Source of the DNA: Balaenoptera acutorostrata
Taxonomy: Eukaryota > Chordata > Mammalia > Artiodactyla > Balaenopteridae
Direction: 5' to 3'
Length of the DNA stretch: 64,000 nt
Assembly (NCBI RefSeq): GCF_949987535.1
Contig: NC_080079.1
Location: 49,463,000 to 49,526,999, forward strand
Part shown: positions 36,785 to 46,437 of the stretch, in pieces
Layout: each line of letters begins with the position of its first letter
Position numbering within the stretch: the first letter of the stretch is position 1
Program-made: the position numbers and the translations under genes
Notes under the pieces: model-generated
The model's input: only the letters and a program-made list of their open reading frames with translations
The model's database searches: none
What the model was told of the DNA's origin: nothing

Positions 36785-36910
36785 TTAGCTTGTTCTGTTT
36801 CTCACAGCTGTCTTGTAAGGTAGGAAGTATCATCTTCCGTTTATAGATGTGGGAAATGAGATTTTGAGAGTTTACTTGTTCAAGGTCATACTATGCCGGT
36901 GCTGCAGCCA
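36785..36910 (-). repeat. MIR SINE fragment, antisense
   Basis: CTTGTAAGGTAGGAAGTATC, TTATAGATGTGGGAAATGAG and TTCAAGGTCATAC. Confidence 0.7.
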
Positions 36911-37469
36911 GTATTTAAATCAGGGTCGGGGGCAGAGACTGTGTGGAGAATGTCACTTGAGGTCAGGTTCCAAGGAGCTCACTGTAGGAGAGTTCTGGAA
37001 GGTAAGAGCCCTGACCTTTACCTCTTTAAACAGAACCGGGATGAGGCAGAAGTTGTCTTTTCCTCCTGGGGAGAAGGATGCCATTTGCCTTCTGCAAAGT
37101 TTTGCTCAGATTTTGGCCTGAGTGCAGATGGATGGTTTTTAGTGAATGTCCAAAGGGAGAGGAATGAAGGGAGACACATGGAACAAAAGGAGGAGAGAAA
37201 CAAGGATCATTCGGAAAGCTTTGATTCTTTGGGAGCCCCACATCCTTCTCTGGTCCCTCCCCGGGGTGTCTATTTTGGGGACATTGAGATATTTTAGGCA
37301 TTTTTTGAAGGTTGAAAATGGGAAGTTTATAGAGGCTCAATCCTGGCAGACAGATGGAAACAATTTACACCATAGTTTAAATATCTCATACTTGAAAGCT
37401 GCTCAGCAGCCCTGATGCTTAAAATCCCTCTCTGGGTGGTTGGAGCAGAGATGGAAAGAGAAGGTAAAT

Positions 37470-37650
37470 AAGATGAGTTCAGCACCTTTTATATATCGAG
37501 CACTTTGATATAATCTTCCCAACAGTTCCATGAGGGAACTGCCATGATTAGCCCTATTTCCCAGATGACAAAACTGAGGCTCGGAGAGGTTATGCATATG
37601 CTCTGTGCCCAAGCTCACAGCCTGTTATCCTGACTGGGGACTCAACCTCC
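37470..37650 (-). repeat. MIR SINE, antisense
   Basis: CCCAGATGACAAAACTGAGG, CTCGGAGAGGTTATGC and CCCAAGCTCACAGCC. Confidence 0.8.
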
Positions 37651-37694
37651 CAAAATTCATGTCTTTTTTTTAGCTAACAGGTAGAGAGTGTTGC

Positions 37695-38175
37695 ATGAAA
37701 AAGTCTATGGCAGGCTGAATAATGCCTCCTTCCACCTGCACACCCCCAAAGATATCCACATCTTGGTCTGTGGAACCTGTGAATATTACCTTATATGGCA
37801 AAAATGACTCTGCAGATGTGGTGAAGTTAAAGGGTCTTGAGATGGGGAGATTATGCTGGATTATCCAGGTGGGCCCTAATTCCACATGTCCTTGTAAGAA
37901 GCAGGCAGAGGGAGGTTTAAAACAGACAGAAGAGGAGAAGGTGAGGTGACTACAGAGGCAGAGATTGGAGTGATGTGTCCACAAGGCAAGGAATGGTGGC
38001 AGCCACAGACACTGGAAGAGGCAAGGAACAGATTCTCCCTTAGAGCCTCTGGAGGGAGTGTGGCCCTGCTGACACTGATCTCAGCCCTGAGAGACTGTTT
38101 TCTCTGCGATAATAATTTCTACAAACCACCAAGTTTGTGGTAACTTGTTACTGCAGCCACAAGAAACTATTACAG
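37695..38175 (+). mobile_element. MLT1-type MaLR LTR
   Basis: GCAGGCTGAATAATGCCTCC at the start, then CTTGAGATGGGGAGATTATG, GGATTATCCAGGTGGGCCCT, TAGAGCCTCTGGAGGGAGTG and an end reading GCAGCCACAAGAAACTATTA. It is a near-complete LTR of about 480 bp. Confidence 0.85.
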
Positions 38176-38639
38176 GGTCTGTAATAGAATCGTAAGGGAC
38201 AGCATTTCAGGGACAGTGAGAGGGAGAAAGAATACTGAGAAAGTTAGGGGAACCAGAAATCTGAAGTAACACAGAGTGTTTCAAGGAGGGAGTATTCAAC
38301 CACTGGCCTGTCCCAAGGAGACCAGAGGCTGTGCACCATCCCCACCATACAGGTCTCCTCTGCTGCCCTCGCTTCCACCTTTATGCCCTCTCTTCCTAGG
38401 CAGTGGGCCCTTGAACTCCTGAGCTAAGAAAGCTCTTTGAAGCTCCAGAGACCTTGGTCCAAGTTGTGTCTCAATGCAGGAGTGTCTCCTAGGGCATTGC
38501 AGAGGGTTGTAAATCACACTAACTATACATCGTTTAAGGCCAGAGATCATCACTGGTGCCTTGGTGGAAGGTGAGGGAGAGGAGGTAAGTGAGGGCAGGA
38601 TACTGGAACGTGACTAAAGTCTCACAGTTCAAAAGCCAC

Positions 38640-39225
38640 TACACAGTCAATAGATGATTAGGATTAGTAGAGATCCTGACTTCTTCAGAAGCCAGCACTT
38701 TAAAAACACTGTAAAATATCACGGCAACAAATGCACAAGGCACACCCTCGGGTAGGTGGCTTGATGCACCAGCTGGCACTCGGTGACCGTCACTCATCAG
38801 ATGTCTAGGTGAATTAGACATGGTTCTTCCTGAGGGGGCGGGGTGGGGGCAGATGTGAGCCTTGCCCTTGAGAAAAGCCATCTCCACGTACAGAATTGGT
38901 GAAATGAGATAAGGTGTTAGACTCCAGCCCTCAGGCATCGTAATCCTCTCTCTGCTCTGGTCCATACTCAGCAGTGTGGCTGTGTCAGTAAGGCTTCTGC
39001 CTGGCATCACACAGCATGGCTTCACACAGCGTGGGTTGCATTTCTGCTGCAAGCTAGCAGGTAGGCCAAGTTTCCTACTGCTCTGAGGCAAGCATGCAAA
39101 CTCCTGTCCTTGGCCAGAGAGGCTGGGTAGAAGTGCACCTGACCAGCTCTGCACCTCCCCTCACACCTCTCTGCCCCCTTGCTCGCTTCCCTCACCCCAT
39201 GCTCCTGTCCTGCCCAGCTTCTCTC
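38640..39225. other. Intron 1 stretch without recognised content
   Basis: It holds a 171-codon antisense open frame (see rejected items). No repeat family was identified. Confidence 0.4.
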
Positions 39226-39229
39226 TGAT

Positions 39230-39595
39230 CTCAGAATCTGCCATGCCCTGGGATTTTGCACCTGGTGTTCCCTCTGCCTGGAAAGTTCTTCCCAATATTG
39301 ACACCTTCTCGACCTTCCAGTCTCAGCTCAAATGTCACCTCCCCAAGGCTCCTTCCTGGACCATTCCAGCTCAGGTGTCCCCACACCAAAGGCATGCTGT
39401 AGTGCATCCCCTTGTCTGTTTGTTCTGCCTAGTCTCTCTCTCTCTGTGGAATTATTTTGTTTATCTGTTTACCTGTTCATCGTCTGTCCCCTTTACCCAT
39501 CCCCCCCAGAATGTAAGCCTCATGAGTGTACGATGTTCTATTGGACCTACCATTCTATTCATAGCCAGAGCTTAAAATATACTAGGCAATCTCAC
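39230..39595 (+). repeat. L2 3' end
   Basis: TTTTGCACCTGGTGTTCCCT, CTGCCTGGAAAGTTCTTCCC, CAGCTCAAATGTCACCTCCC and AATGTAAGCCTCATGAG follow L2 sense order to its 3' end. Confidence 0.85.
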
Positions 39596-40901
39596 AGATG
39601 AAGCTCAGGGCTGCTGCCACCATGGCCCACGTGAGAGGGCAGCCCAAGAAGAAGCACTAAAGAGCAAGGTCATGGATGGAGCTTCTAGGCCAAGCTAGAC
39701 CCGGGTGCGAGGCTGCTGGAAGCTGGTGGCTGACAGGATGTACCACAGCACGAGAACTCATGGAAGGGTGCCCCAGGAAACTCCGGAATGGGCAATGGGG
39801 TTTCAGATGGAAAAAGAGACTTTTAGGTTATTATATGACCACAGAAGTCTTCAGAGAATGGAGTCAATACAGAGAACTCAGGCAGTGGAGGTGAGATCCA
39901 GCAAGATGCTTGAGAGATGAGGGTGCAGCAGTGAAACTCCCCCCAAAAGGCATGCCTGTTGGCTGGACGCTGTCTCCAAGCATCCTCACTGGCAGGAGGA
40001 CTGGGTTTATCCATATGGTGGGATCCCTCCATCCTTTAGATAGTTAACGATACCCTTTTTAGTCCACGGTACAGCAGTAGCATGTACTCGCCCACCAGAC
40101 CGTTTAGAAAAACTTGGAGAGAAGCCCAGAGGCATCACAACATGCTGGTGAAAGGCTGATGATGATTGTTTCATAGCCCATTTGCTGTTTGTTTAGTTAC
40201 TTTCCTGAACTAATTTTGTAAGTCTGTACTCTTTGTCATGGTGGCCACTGAAGTCTCCACTCAGTTAATTTAGTGGGTACCTAATGATTGGACAGGGGTT
40301 TCTTTAAGCGCTTGTAACCAATAGTTCTCCCAGTCTTTGCTGTAGGGCTCTGTGTGATGTGAGAACAGGCCTTCAACACTCAGCCAGGCAGTACACTGCC
40401 TTAGCCATCACTTACTTCGGACTTGCTCAGAATCTCATGGTCAGCCAGAGGTGAGTGTTTCGCCTCTCAGGGATTTTCTGGAGCTTTTCAAAGGTAACTA
40501 TAGATATCTCATTTCTCAGTTTCTTCTTTTAAGGTTTTTGTTTGTTTGTTTTGTTCTGTTTTTTAATTAGCTTGCTGTTTGCCCAACCATTATTGCTACC
40601 TCCAGCAGTTGCAATGTTAAACAATTGCTGTCAATTGTTTTCGAGAAATGTGCCCTGGGAAAAGTCTGCTTGCACTGGGCAAGCTCTGAATTGGGTCAAG
40701 TGATAGCAAACATTGTGAGAGGGGCTTTCCAGAGAACTGCCAGACAGGTCAAATAATGATAATGCTCTGACAATGGAGTTTTGAAAGAGCTACAACTCTG
40801 TTTTGATCTTTACTATATCTACAAGGCTGCTTGTTTCATCACTGCTTTTATGGAGGAGAGGGTTTTTTGGAGGTTTTTACTCTGGCATTCCCATTACGTC
40901 A

Positions 40902-41311
40902 TTTTCTCCTTTCCTTTCCTTTCTTTCCTCCCTCCCTTCCTTCACTCCTTCCTTCCTCTTTCCCCCCTCCCTCTTCTTTCTTTCCCTTTCCATTTCTTCC
41001 TTCCTTCCTTCCTTTCTTTCTGTCTTTCTTTCTCTTCCTTCCTTTCTTTTCTTTCCTTCTTTCTTCCTTTCTTCCTCTCTTCCTCTCTCCCTCCCTTCTT
41101 TCTTTCCTTCCTCCCTCCCTCCCTCCCTTCCTTCCTTCCTTCCTCCCTCCTTTCTTTCCTTCCTTCCTCCCTCCCTCTCTCCTTTCTTTCCTTCCTTCCT
41201 TCCTTCCTTCCTCCCTCCTTTCTTTCCTTCCTTCCTCCCTCCCTCCCTTCTTTCTTTCCTTCCTTCCTCCCTCCCTCCCTTCCTTTATTCCTTCTTTCCT
41301 TCCTTCTTTTT
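40902..41311. repeat. Long polypyrimidine (CCTT/CCCT)n tract
   Basis: About 410 bases with only four purines (positions 40943, 40992, 41022 and 41287). The stretch 41023-41286 is 264 uninterrupted pyrimidines. All three frames are open for about 170 codons on both strands purely from composition. Confidence 0.95.
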
Positions 41312-41809
41312 TAAATAATTTATTTGCTGAAGAACTTAGGCTGTTTGACTTGCAGAGTTTCCCAAGTTTGGATTTTGCAATGGCATACTCTGTGTAGTTC
41401 AATATATTCTTTACCCTTTAAAGGTCATAAAATGGCAGCTAGATACAGAGACCTGATATGACTCAGGTTTAATCCCTTTGTAAGACTATAGCTGGTGTTT
41501 TGTCCCTTCTACAGGAGACACAATATATGAATTTTCAGGGCGTATTTCTAGTGCAGTCAGATTTATTTTCAAGCAGGATGGTAAGTACATTTACATTCCA
41601 AAATTAAAATAGGAGAAGAAATCTCATTCAACCAAACCTAAACCCTCTTAGCTGGCTATTAAATAAGAAAAATTCAATATGTTGGTTTGTCAAATACAGA
41701 ACTTTTAGGATCTAAGACCATCTATAACTATAATAACTTTTGTAATATTTCAGTACAGTATAATAATTCCCTATGAATACTAGGTCAGTGCTGTCCAATA
41801 TTAATCATA

Positions 41810-41895
41810 AAAGTTAATACTTATATAATATTTATTTTGTGCTAGGCACTGCCCTACTCCCTTTTACATATTGTGCATATTTTCATTTCCCTCTG
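41810..41895 (-). repeat. MIR-type fragment, antisense
   Basis: TTATTTTGTGCTAGGCACTG and CCCTTTTACATATTGTG. Confidence 0.55.
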
Positions 41896-42129
41896 CTTGG
41901 TAAATTGAAAATGTGAATATATACAGTATATACATTTTGTTCCTCCTATTAGCATCTGTTGGGAAGTGTTGACTACATTATGCTCAATAATCACGAAGTC
42001 CCCAGTTTCAGTCTCTTCATTTTAAAACCCTGCACAAAAGCCTGTGATGGGCAAATATTGTTCTTCTGCTCAAGAGTTGATATTAAGAGTTGACAGGAAA
42101 TATCTACTGAAGAAGCAGACATGGCAACA

Positions 42130-42480
42130 TTAACCACCTCACACATGTTCAGATATTTCCTCCCAGTCTCCAGCTTGTCTTTTCATCCTCTTAACAGCAT
42201 CTTTCTGAGAGCAAAAGTTTTTAATTTTGAAGAGGTCCAATTTATCAATTTTTTCTTCTATAGCATGTGTTTTTGGTGTCAAGTCTAAGAACCCATTGCC
42301 TAGTCCTAGATCCAAATATTGTCTTTATTTTTTCTAAAAACTTACAGCTTTATGTTGTACATTAATCTATAATCCATTTTAAGTTAATTTTTGTGTAAGG
42401 TGTGAGTTTTTTTCATGATGGATCAAGTACTATTTGTTGAAAAGGCTGTCCTTCTTCCATTCAATTACTATATTGAAATG
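42130..42480 (-). repeat. L1M fragment, antisense
   Basis: CTTGTCTTTTCATCCTCTTA, TTTTGAAGAGGTCCAATTTA, the AAGAACCCATTGCCTAG region and TTGTTGAAAAGGCTGTCCTT. Confidence 0.8.
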
Positions 42481-43639
42481 ATGGTATTAACTAACTACTC
42501 CAGCCTTTCTATACATTTAATGAAATTTTTTCTAGTCATAAAATAGCTAGAAAAAAAAATCACATTTCATATTTTTTGAGAGATACTTCATTTCGAGATT
42601 CAGAGATTTCATTTCCTATTTGAGAATCATAATCTTGTCCCATTGTTTTTTCTTTACTAGGCAGTGTTTCATTGTGGTTATAAAGATTTAGAAAAATGTG
42701 TCAGAATGAGAATGCCTATCAAGAAAAGTTTGAAAGAGGAAGTAGGAGGAAGAAAAAAGAAAAGAAAGACAAGTGAGGGCCTGGATTACAGCTTTGATTC
42801 CATCATTATTTACCTGGGTTCCCTTGGACTGCTTTCCTGCCTGTAAATGGGATCAACAGTCCCTCTTCACAGACTCCTTGTGGTAAATAATATCACATAC
42901 AGAAAGTGTCTAGGTTCTGCTGCAGTGCACTTCTCACCCTCAGGGGACAGATGGAAGAGCCAGGCTCTTTCTCCTGGGAATCAGGCTGCAGGAGGCTGGT
43001 CTTGGAGGCGCGTGGAGGGAGCTGAGCAGCTGGCGAGTGGAGAGCTTGGATTAGCATGTTGGATGGAGGGATGGCTGGGCCATAATGTGCTCCCCACCCT
43101 GCCCCCAACTCAGCACACCCGCCCTCGGAGCTCCGGCTATAGAAAAGATCAGTGACGCAAATGGATTAGGAAAAGCCTGCCTGGCCTCTTCCTGCTGCCA
43201 CCGCACCTGGGGCTCTCCATGCTGGAGATTAGTGGGTGGCAGCTTTGTCAGGGGGACAGACATTTAAACGTCAGCTTTAGTTTAAAGAGAGCTTCTAAGA
43301 AGAGAGGGAAGAGAAGATCAGCCTTTCTCACCTCCTTCTCCAGCAGATCAGTCACTTGCTTTCCTGTGAATCTGCACCTTTTCAAAACACAGGGCTTACT
43401 ATTCCTTCTACTGATTCTTGCCCTTCAGGCAGGTGTTGGTGATCATTAGAGACAGGGCTGGTTCTGGCACCAAATCCAACTCTGCTTGTGGCAGCCAGAG
43501 AGGAAAAGACATGAATCATGTCTGGGAGGCAAAAAAGGTTGTTTACCCACTTTCCCAGACAGAGAGGGCAGCAGGCGAGAGACATTCCCCAGACAAGGAA
43601 GCTCTCTGTGACAGCACATGCCCAGCTCAGAGGGAACCA

Positions 43640-43830
43640 TTCTCATGGTTTGTTTGTTCATTCGTTCATTTATTGACTTAACACTTAACTGGGAGTTTAT
43701 TTATTTATGTGCTCATTCACTGAGAACCAGCCGAACCCAGCCAGCCCCCAATGAACATTCCTTTAGCTTCTCCTGTGTGCCTGGCCCTGCACCCAGCCCT
43801 GGGGACACAAGTGATAAAACATGGGGCTGG
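43640..43830 (-). repeat. L2/MIR-type fragment, antisense
   Basis: TTCATTCGTTCATTTATTGA and GTGTGCCTGGCCCTGCACCC followed by CTGGGGACACAAGTGATAAA. It ends about 100 bp before exon 2. Confidence 0.55.
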
Positions 43831-43935
43831 TGTGCTGCAGAGGGGGCTGGACCATGCATGGGCTGGCATGGCCAGTGCTGGTCCAGACATGCTCCTGGAC
43901 ACTGCAAGGGCTCTGCCACACGTGTGTCTTTCCAG

Positions 43936-44061
43936 GCATGAGCCCGGCCTCTGTGACTCTGGCCAGTGCCCTGCAGGTCCGGGGCGAAGCTCTGTCTGAA
44001 GAGGAGATCTGGTCCCTCTTGTCCCTGGCTGCTGAGCGGCTCCTGGAAGACCTCCGTGGTG
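43936..44061 (+). CDS. FRMPD2: FRMPD2 coding exon 2 (KIND domain start, residues 9-51)
   Basis: The acceptor is TTTCCAG at 43929-43935 and the donor GTAAGA begins at 44062. Length is 126 nt, phase 1 to phase 1. The peptide contains [19 protein letters not shown] and then [18 protein letters not shown]. This is the opening of the KIND domain, a catalytically dead fold related to the protein-kinase C-lobe that serves for protein binding. The alternating hydrophobic and acidic helix pattern (EEEIWSLL...AAERLLEDL) is typical of the first KIND helices. An extra in-frame Met directly follows the exon junction. Confidence 0.95.
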
Positions 44062-44759
44062 GTAAGAGTGTGTGACTGGGGCAGCTGAGTCACAGGGAGC
44101 TGAATGTGAAGCTTCCCAAACAAACACATTTCTGGGTGCTGCTTATTGATCTGTCATCTGTCCGAGGTATTAGAATGAGTAGGCAAAGGACACCCACCCA
44201 TGGAGCTGCTCTGGGAGGGCAGCTCTGTCTCTTGGACCCATGGCATGCCGCAGAGTTGGAAGAGAGTTCTTTTGCCTTGGTATTGCAACTTTTCTGGGCA
44301 TGGTGTCTAGGGAGAGAGCGGCTGCAGCTCTGTGGGCCTCTCCCAACACCTGGGCAGTCTGGGCAGAATCAGAGACAGGAGGCAGGGGGCAGCTATCGGG
44401 ATGGCTGGCACCCCCAAAATGGTCCCCTGCAAGATGCTGCAACAGCTAGTGTCCCATCAGGGGACAGAACCCACACACTCAGTGGTCTAAACAGGGGAGG
44501 TTAATATAAAGAATTATTTAACTCCGATAGAAAAGTAACTGTCAGATATAAGAAAACTCGACATGGCCCCCTAGGATTGAGGGTAGTACCCAGTGAGGGA
44601 CAAAATTTGAAGGGAAGCCCCCTCCCCAGGTTGGGGTTCAGATCGGCTGGAGGAGCTGTGCTTGCAGCCCACGATGATGGCAAAGTTCTCTGCTTTGCCT
44701 GGACATAGCCCTCTGCAGTCACCGGACAAGCTAGGCACAGGCACTTGCCTACAGGTGAC

Positions 44760-45250
44760 CCTCTGGGTGGGGGCGGGAGCAGGTGAGCCACAGCCCCGGG
44801 ACCTAGTGCCGGCAGGAGGCCTGGAGCCCGCCGAGTCTGTGTAGACCGGGTCGCGAGAATATGGTCACTTGACAAGGTCGGCCCGAGAAGTAGCCCAGGG
44901 ACGTGCGTAGGAGCAGAGCGTCACTCTTACGCACAAACCGGTGACCGCTCCCCCACGCCCCTCGAAACAGCAGGAGAGCCCGCCTCCCGCAATGTCTTTC
45001 CAGCGCCCTCTACTGAGAAAACTGCACATCGCGCTCGCCGTAAAAGATGCTTAAGGGAGGGAGCAGGTCTTGAAAGACGGATTTGGAGATTCGAGGCATT
45101 AAATTCATAACTGGAACAAACACTGACTGCCCACACTCAGATGTCAGCTCCGAAGTCACACGTGCTTGGGGGCTGCCAACCAGCCGTGGAGGCTCCCCAT
45201 GCGGGAGATGACACATGCGCAGTCAGGGTGAGGGTCCCCGCGTGGGGAGA
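44760..45250. promoter_or_regulatory. CpG-dense intronic patch
   Basis: About 25 CpG dinucleotides were counted by eye in 44770-45050, in a window otherwise poor in CpG; more scattered CpGs continue to 45250. It could be a small CpG island, an alternative promoter or a recently inserted CpG-rich repeat. Confidence 0.5.
45000..45017 (-). promoter_or_regulatory. CTCF-like binding motif
   Basis: The minus strand reads CTCAGTAGAGGGCGCTGG, close to the core CCAsyAGrkGGCrs consensus with one mismatch at its first base. Binding is not shown. Confidence 0.5.
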
Positions 45251-45701
45251 TGAAGGGAGGCTGTGCACCTGTCCCTTCAGCTGCATCTTCTTCCTGAGTC
45301 TTCACTCCCTCTTCCTCGCCCTGGAGGTTCTGATAAACAGTTATAGTACATCCAGAAGACCAGCTACCTTGGTCCCTGGATTGGCTCCAGAGAACTCAGA
45401 CTTGTGCTAATTTCCAGGTGGATCTGATCTCTCTTTACATTTTACCTTGAGACTCTTGGGCCACCTGTGAATTTGGATGCAGCTGCTAGTTTCCCAGCTA
45501 CCGCTGCAGCCACCTTTCATGACACATGCTCCTATGCCTGCACACGTCAGGGCTGAATTCCTTCCACTACATGTTTCCCCGGGTCTTGCTCACAGTTCAT
45601 CCCAGAGGGGGGTTTGCAAGGCGCCTGCCGGGCACAGTCCCACAGATGGCCCTCCAGATGGCAGCCCTATCTCTACACCCGCGTCGCTGCCTTGGTTTCA
45701 G

Positions 45702-45859
45702 ATTCCTCGGACTATGTGGTCTGCCCCTGGTCAGTCTTGCTTTCTGCGACTGGAAGTCTCTCCTTCCAAGACCATGTTTCTCATATAGAGGCGGCTCCTT
45801 TCAAGGCCCCTGAACTGCTAGAGGGACAGAGTGATGACGAGCAGCCTGATGCATCTCAG
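45702..45859 (+). CDS. FRMPD2: FRMPD2 coding exon 3 (KIND domain, residues 51-103)
   Basis: The acceptor is TTGGTTTCAG ending at 45701 and the donor GTAAGG begins at 45860. Length is 158 nt, entering in phase 1 and ending on a full codon. It encodes [20 protein letters not shown] and later [16 protein letters not shown]. The APEL segment mirrors the kinase APE motif region retained in KIND domains. Residues are strongly conserved relative to the human protein as remembered. It lies about 0.5 kb downstream of the CpG-dense patch in intron 2. Confidence 0.95.
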
Positions 45860-46400
45860 GTAAGGCACGTGGTGTCTCTGCAGCACCCCTGGGCCTGTCC
45901 TCTGGGAAACGCCTGGTCCTAGGTCATCCCCAGCTCCCAGCTCAGCCCCGAGGAACACTGAAGCAGAATGGAGTTAAAGAATTTTATTCCCAGGCTTTCT
46001 TGCCAGTAATTTATTAGCTCTTAGATGAGGACAAGTCAACTTCTCTGAGCTCCAAGATCTATGTCTGTAAAGTGGGGTTAATATGACCTAATAAATCAGC
46101 TTATTAGAAATACTCAAAAAGAAGTTTGGAAAAGTTGTAGATAAATGATCCAGCAGCATGTAGCAAAACGGTAAAAAGAGCCCAACAAGTCCTCAACTGG
46201 AATGTATCCCAAGGCATGAGTAAAGATTGATTTGGCTGCAGTGATGTTTATTGCTGTATTGTTGACATTAGTGACAAGCTGGAAACAAGCTAAATCTCCA
46301 GTGAGAGTGGACATGAAACAAGACAGCATTAAAATTAAGCTGTAGAAACTTAATGACCTGAAAAGAAATTAAATATATACATGTACAACGTGATCCTAGT

Positions 46401-46437
46401 TGTGTACATATACACGTGCGCACGCACATACACATGC
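46401..46437. other. 37-bp strictly alternating pyrimidine-purine tract
   Basis: Every step alternates, with a central CACGTGCGCACGCACA segment rich in CG and CA steps, a typical Z-DNA-prone composition. Confidence 0.75.

Larger units (their letters stand above)
18009..43935 (+). other. FRMPD2: FRMPD2 intron 1 (about 26 kb)
   Basis: It begins GTACTC and ends TTTCCAG. It contains no further FRMPD2 coding sequence that I can detect. Contents in order: MIR, L2, an LTR, MER5A, L2 with a G-rich run, long antisense L1M blocks with an embedded Tigger relic, SINEs, an LTR-like unit, (TA)22, a retroviral pol relic, MIRs, an MLT1 LTR, L2, a polypyrimidine tract, L1M and an L2/MIR edge. Unlisted stretches hold nothing I recognise. 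Confidence 0.85.
44062..45701 (+). other. FRMPD2: FRMPD2 intron 2
   Basis: GTAAGA to TTTCAG. It contains a CpG-dense patch (44760-45250) with a CTCF-like site, preceded at about 44490-44700 by possible LTR-like text. No other exon seen. Confidence 0.85.

Noticed and set aside
36893..37297. A 134-codon sense frame in intron 1.
   Set aside because: It begins in MIR sequence and has no homologue known to me.
38639..39154. A 171-codon open frame on the minus strand, the longest outside low-complexity DNA.
   Set aside because: It lies in intron 1 of FRMPD2 on the opposite strand, shows no recognisable domain, signal or homologue, and one such frame is expected by chance in 64 kb of moderately GC-rich DNA.
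39601..39660. A short frame MAHVRGQPKKKH followed by a stop, considered as the end of a ribosomal-protein-like retrocopy.
   Set aside because: Too short, no recognisable parent gene and no poly-A tail or flanking duplication.
40781..41402. Three overlapping sense frames and one antisense frame of 167-188 codons rich in Ser/Phe/Leu/Pro or Lys/Arg/Glu/Gly.
   Set aside because: They are produced entirely by the CCTT-type polypyrimidine tract, which lacks stops in every frame.
41783..41800. CAGTGCTGTCCAATA resembling the start of another MER20.
   Set aside because: Only the first 15 bases match; no MER20 body follows, so it may be chance or a tiny remnant.
43713..44129. Antisense frames of 136-138 codons over FRMPD2 exon 2.
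   Set aside because: They are shadows of the real exon and the GC-rich flank on the opposite strand.
44106..44504. A 132-codon sense frame immediately after exon 2.
   Set aside because: Lies in intron 2 after a good GTAAGA donor; no match to FRMPD2 or any family.
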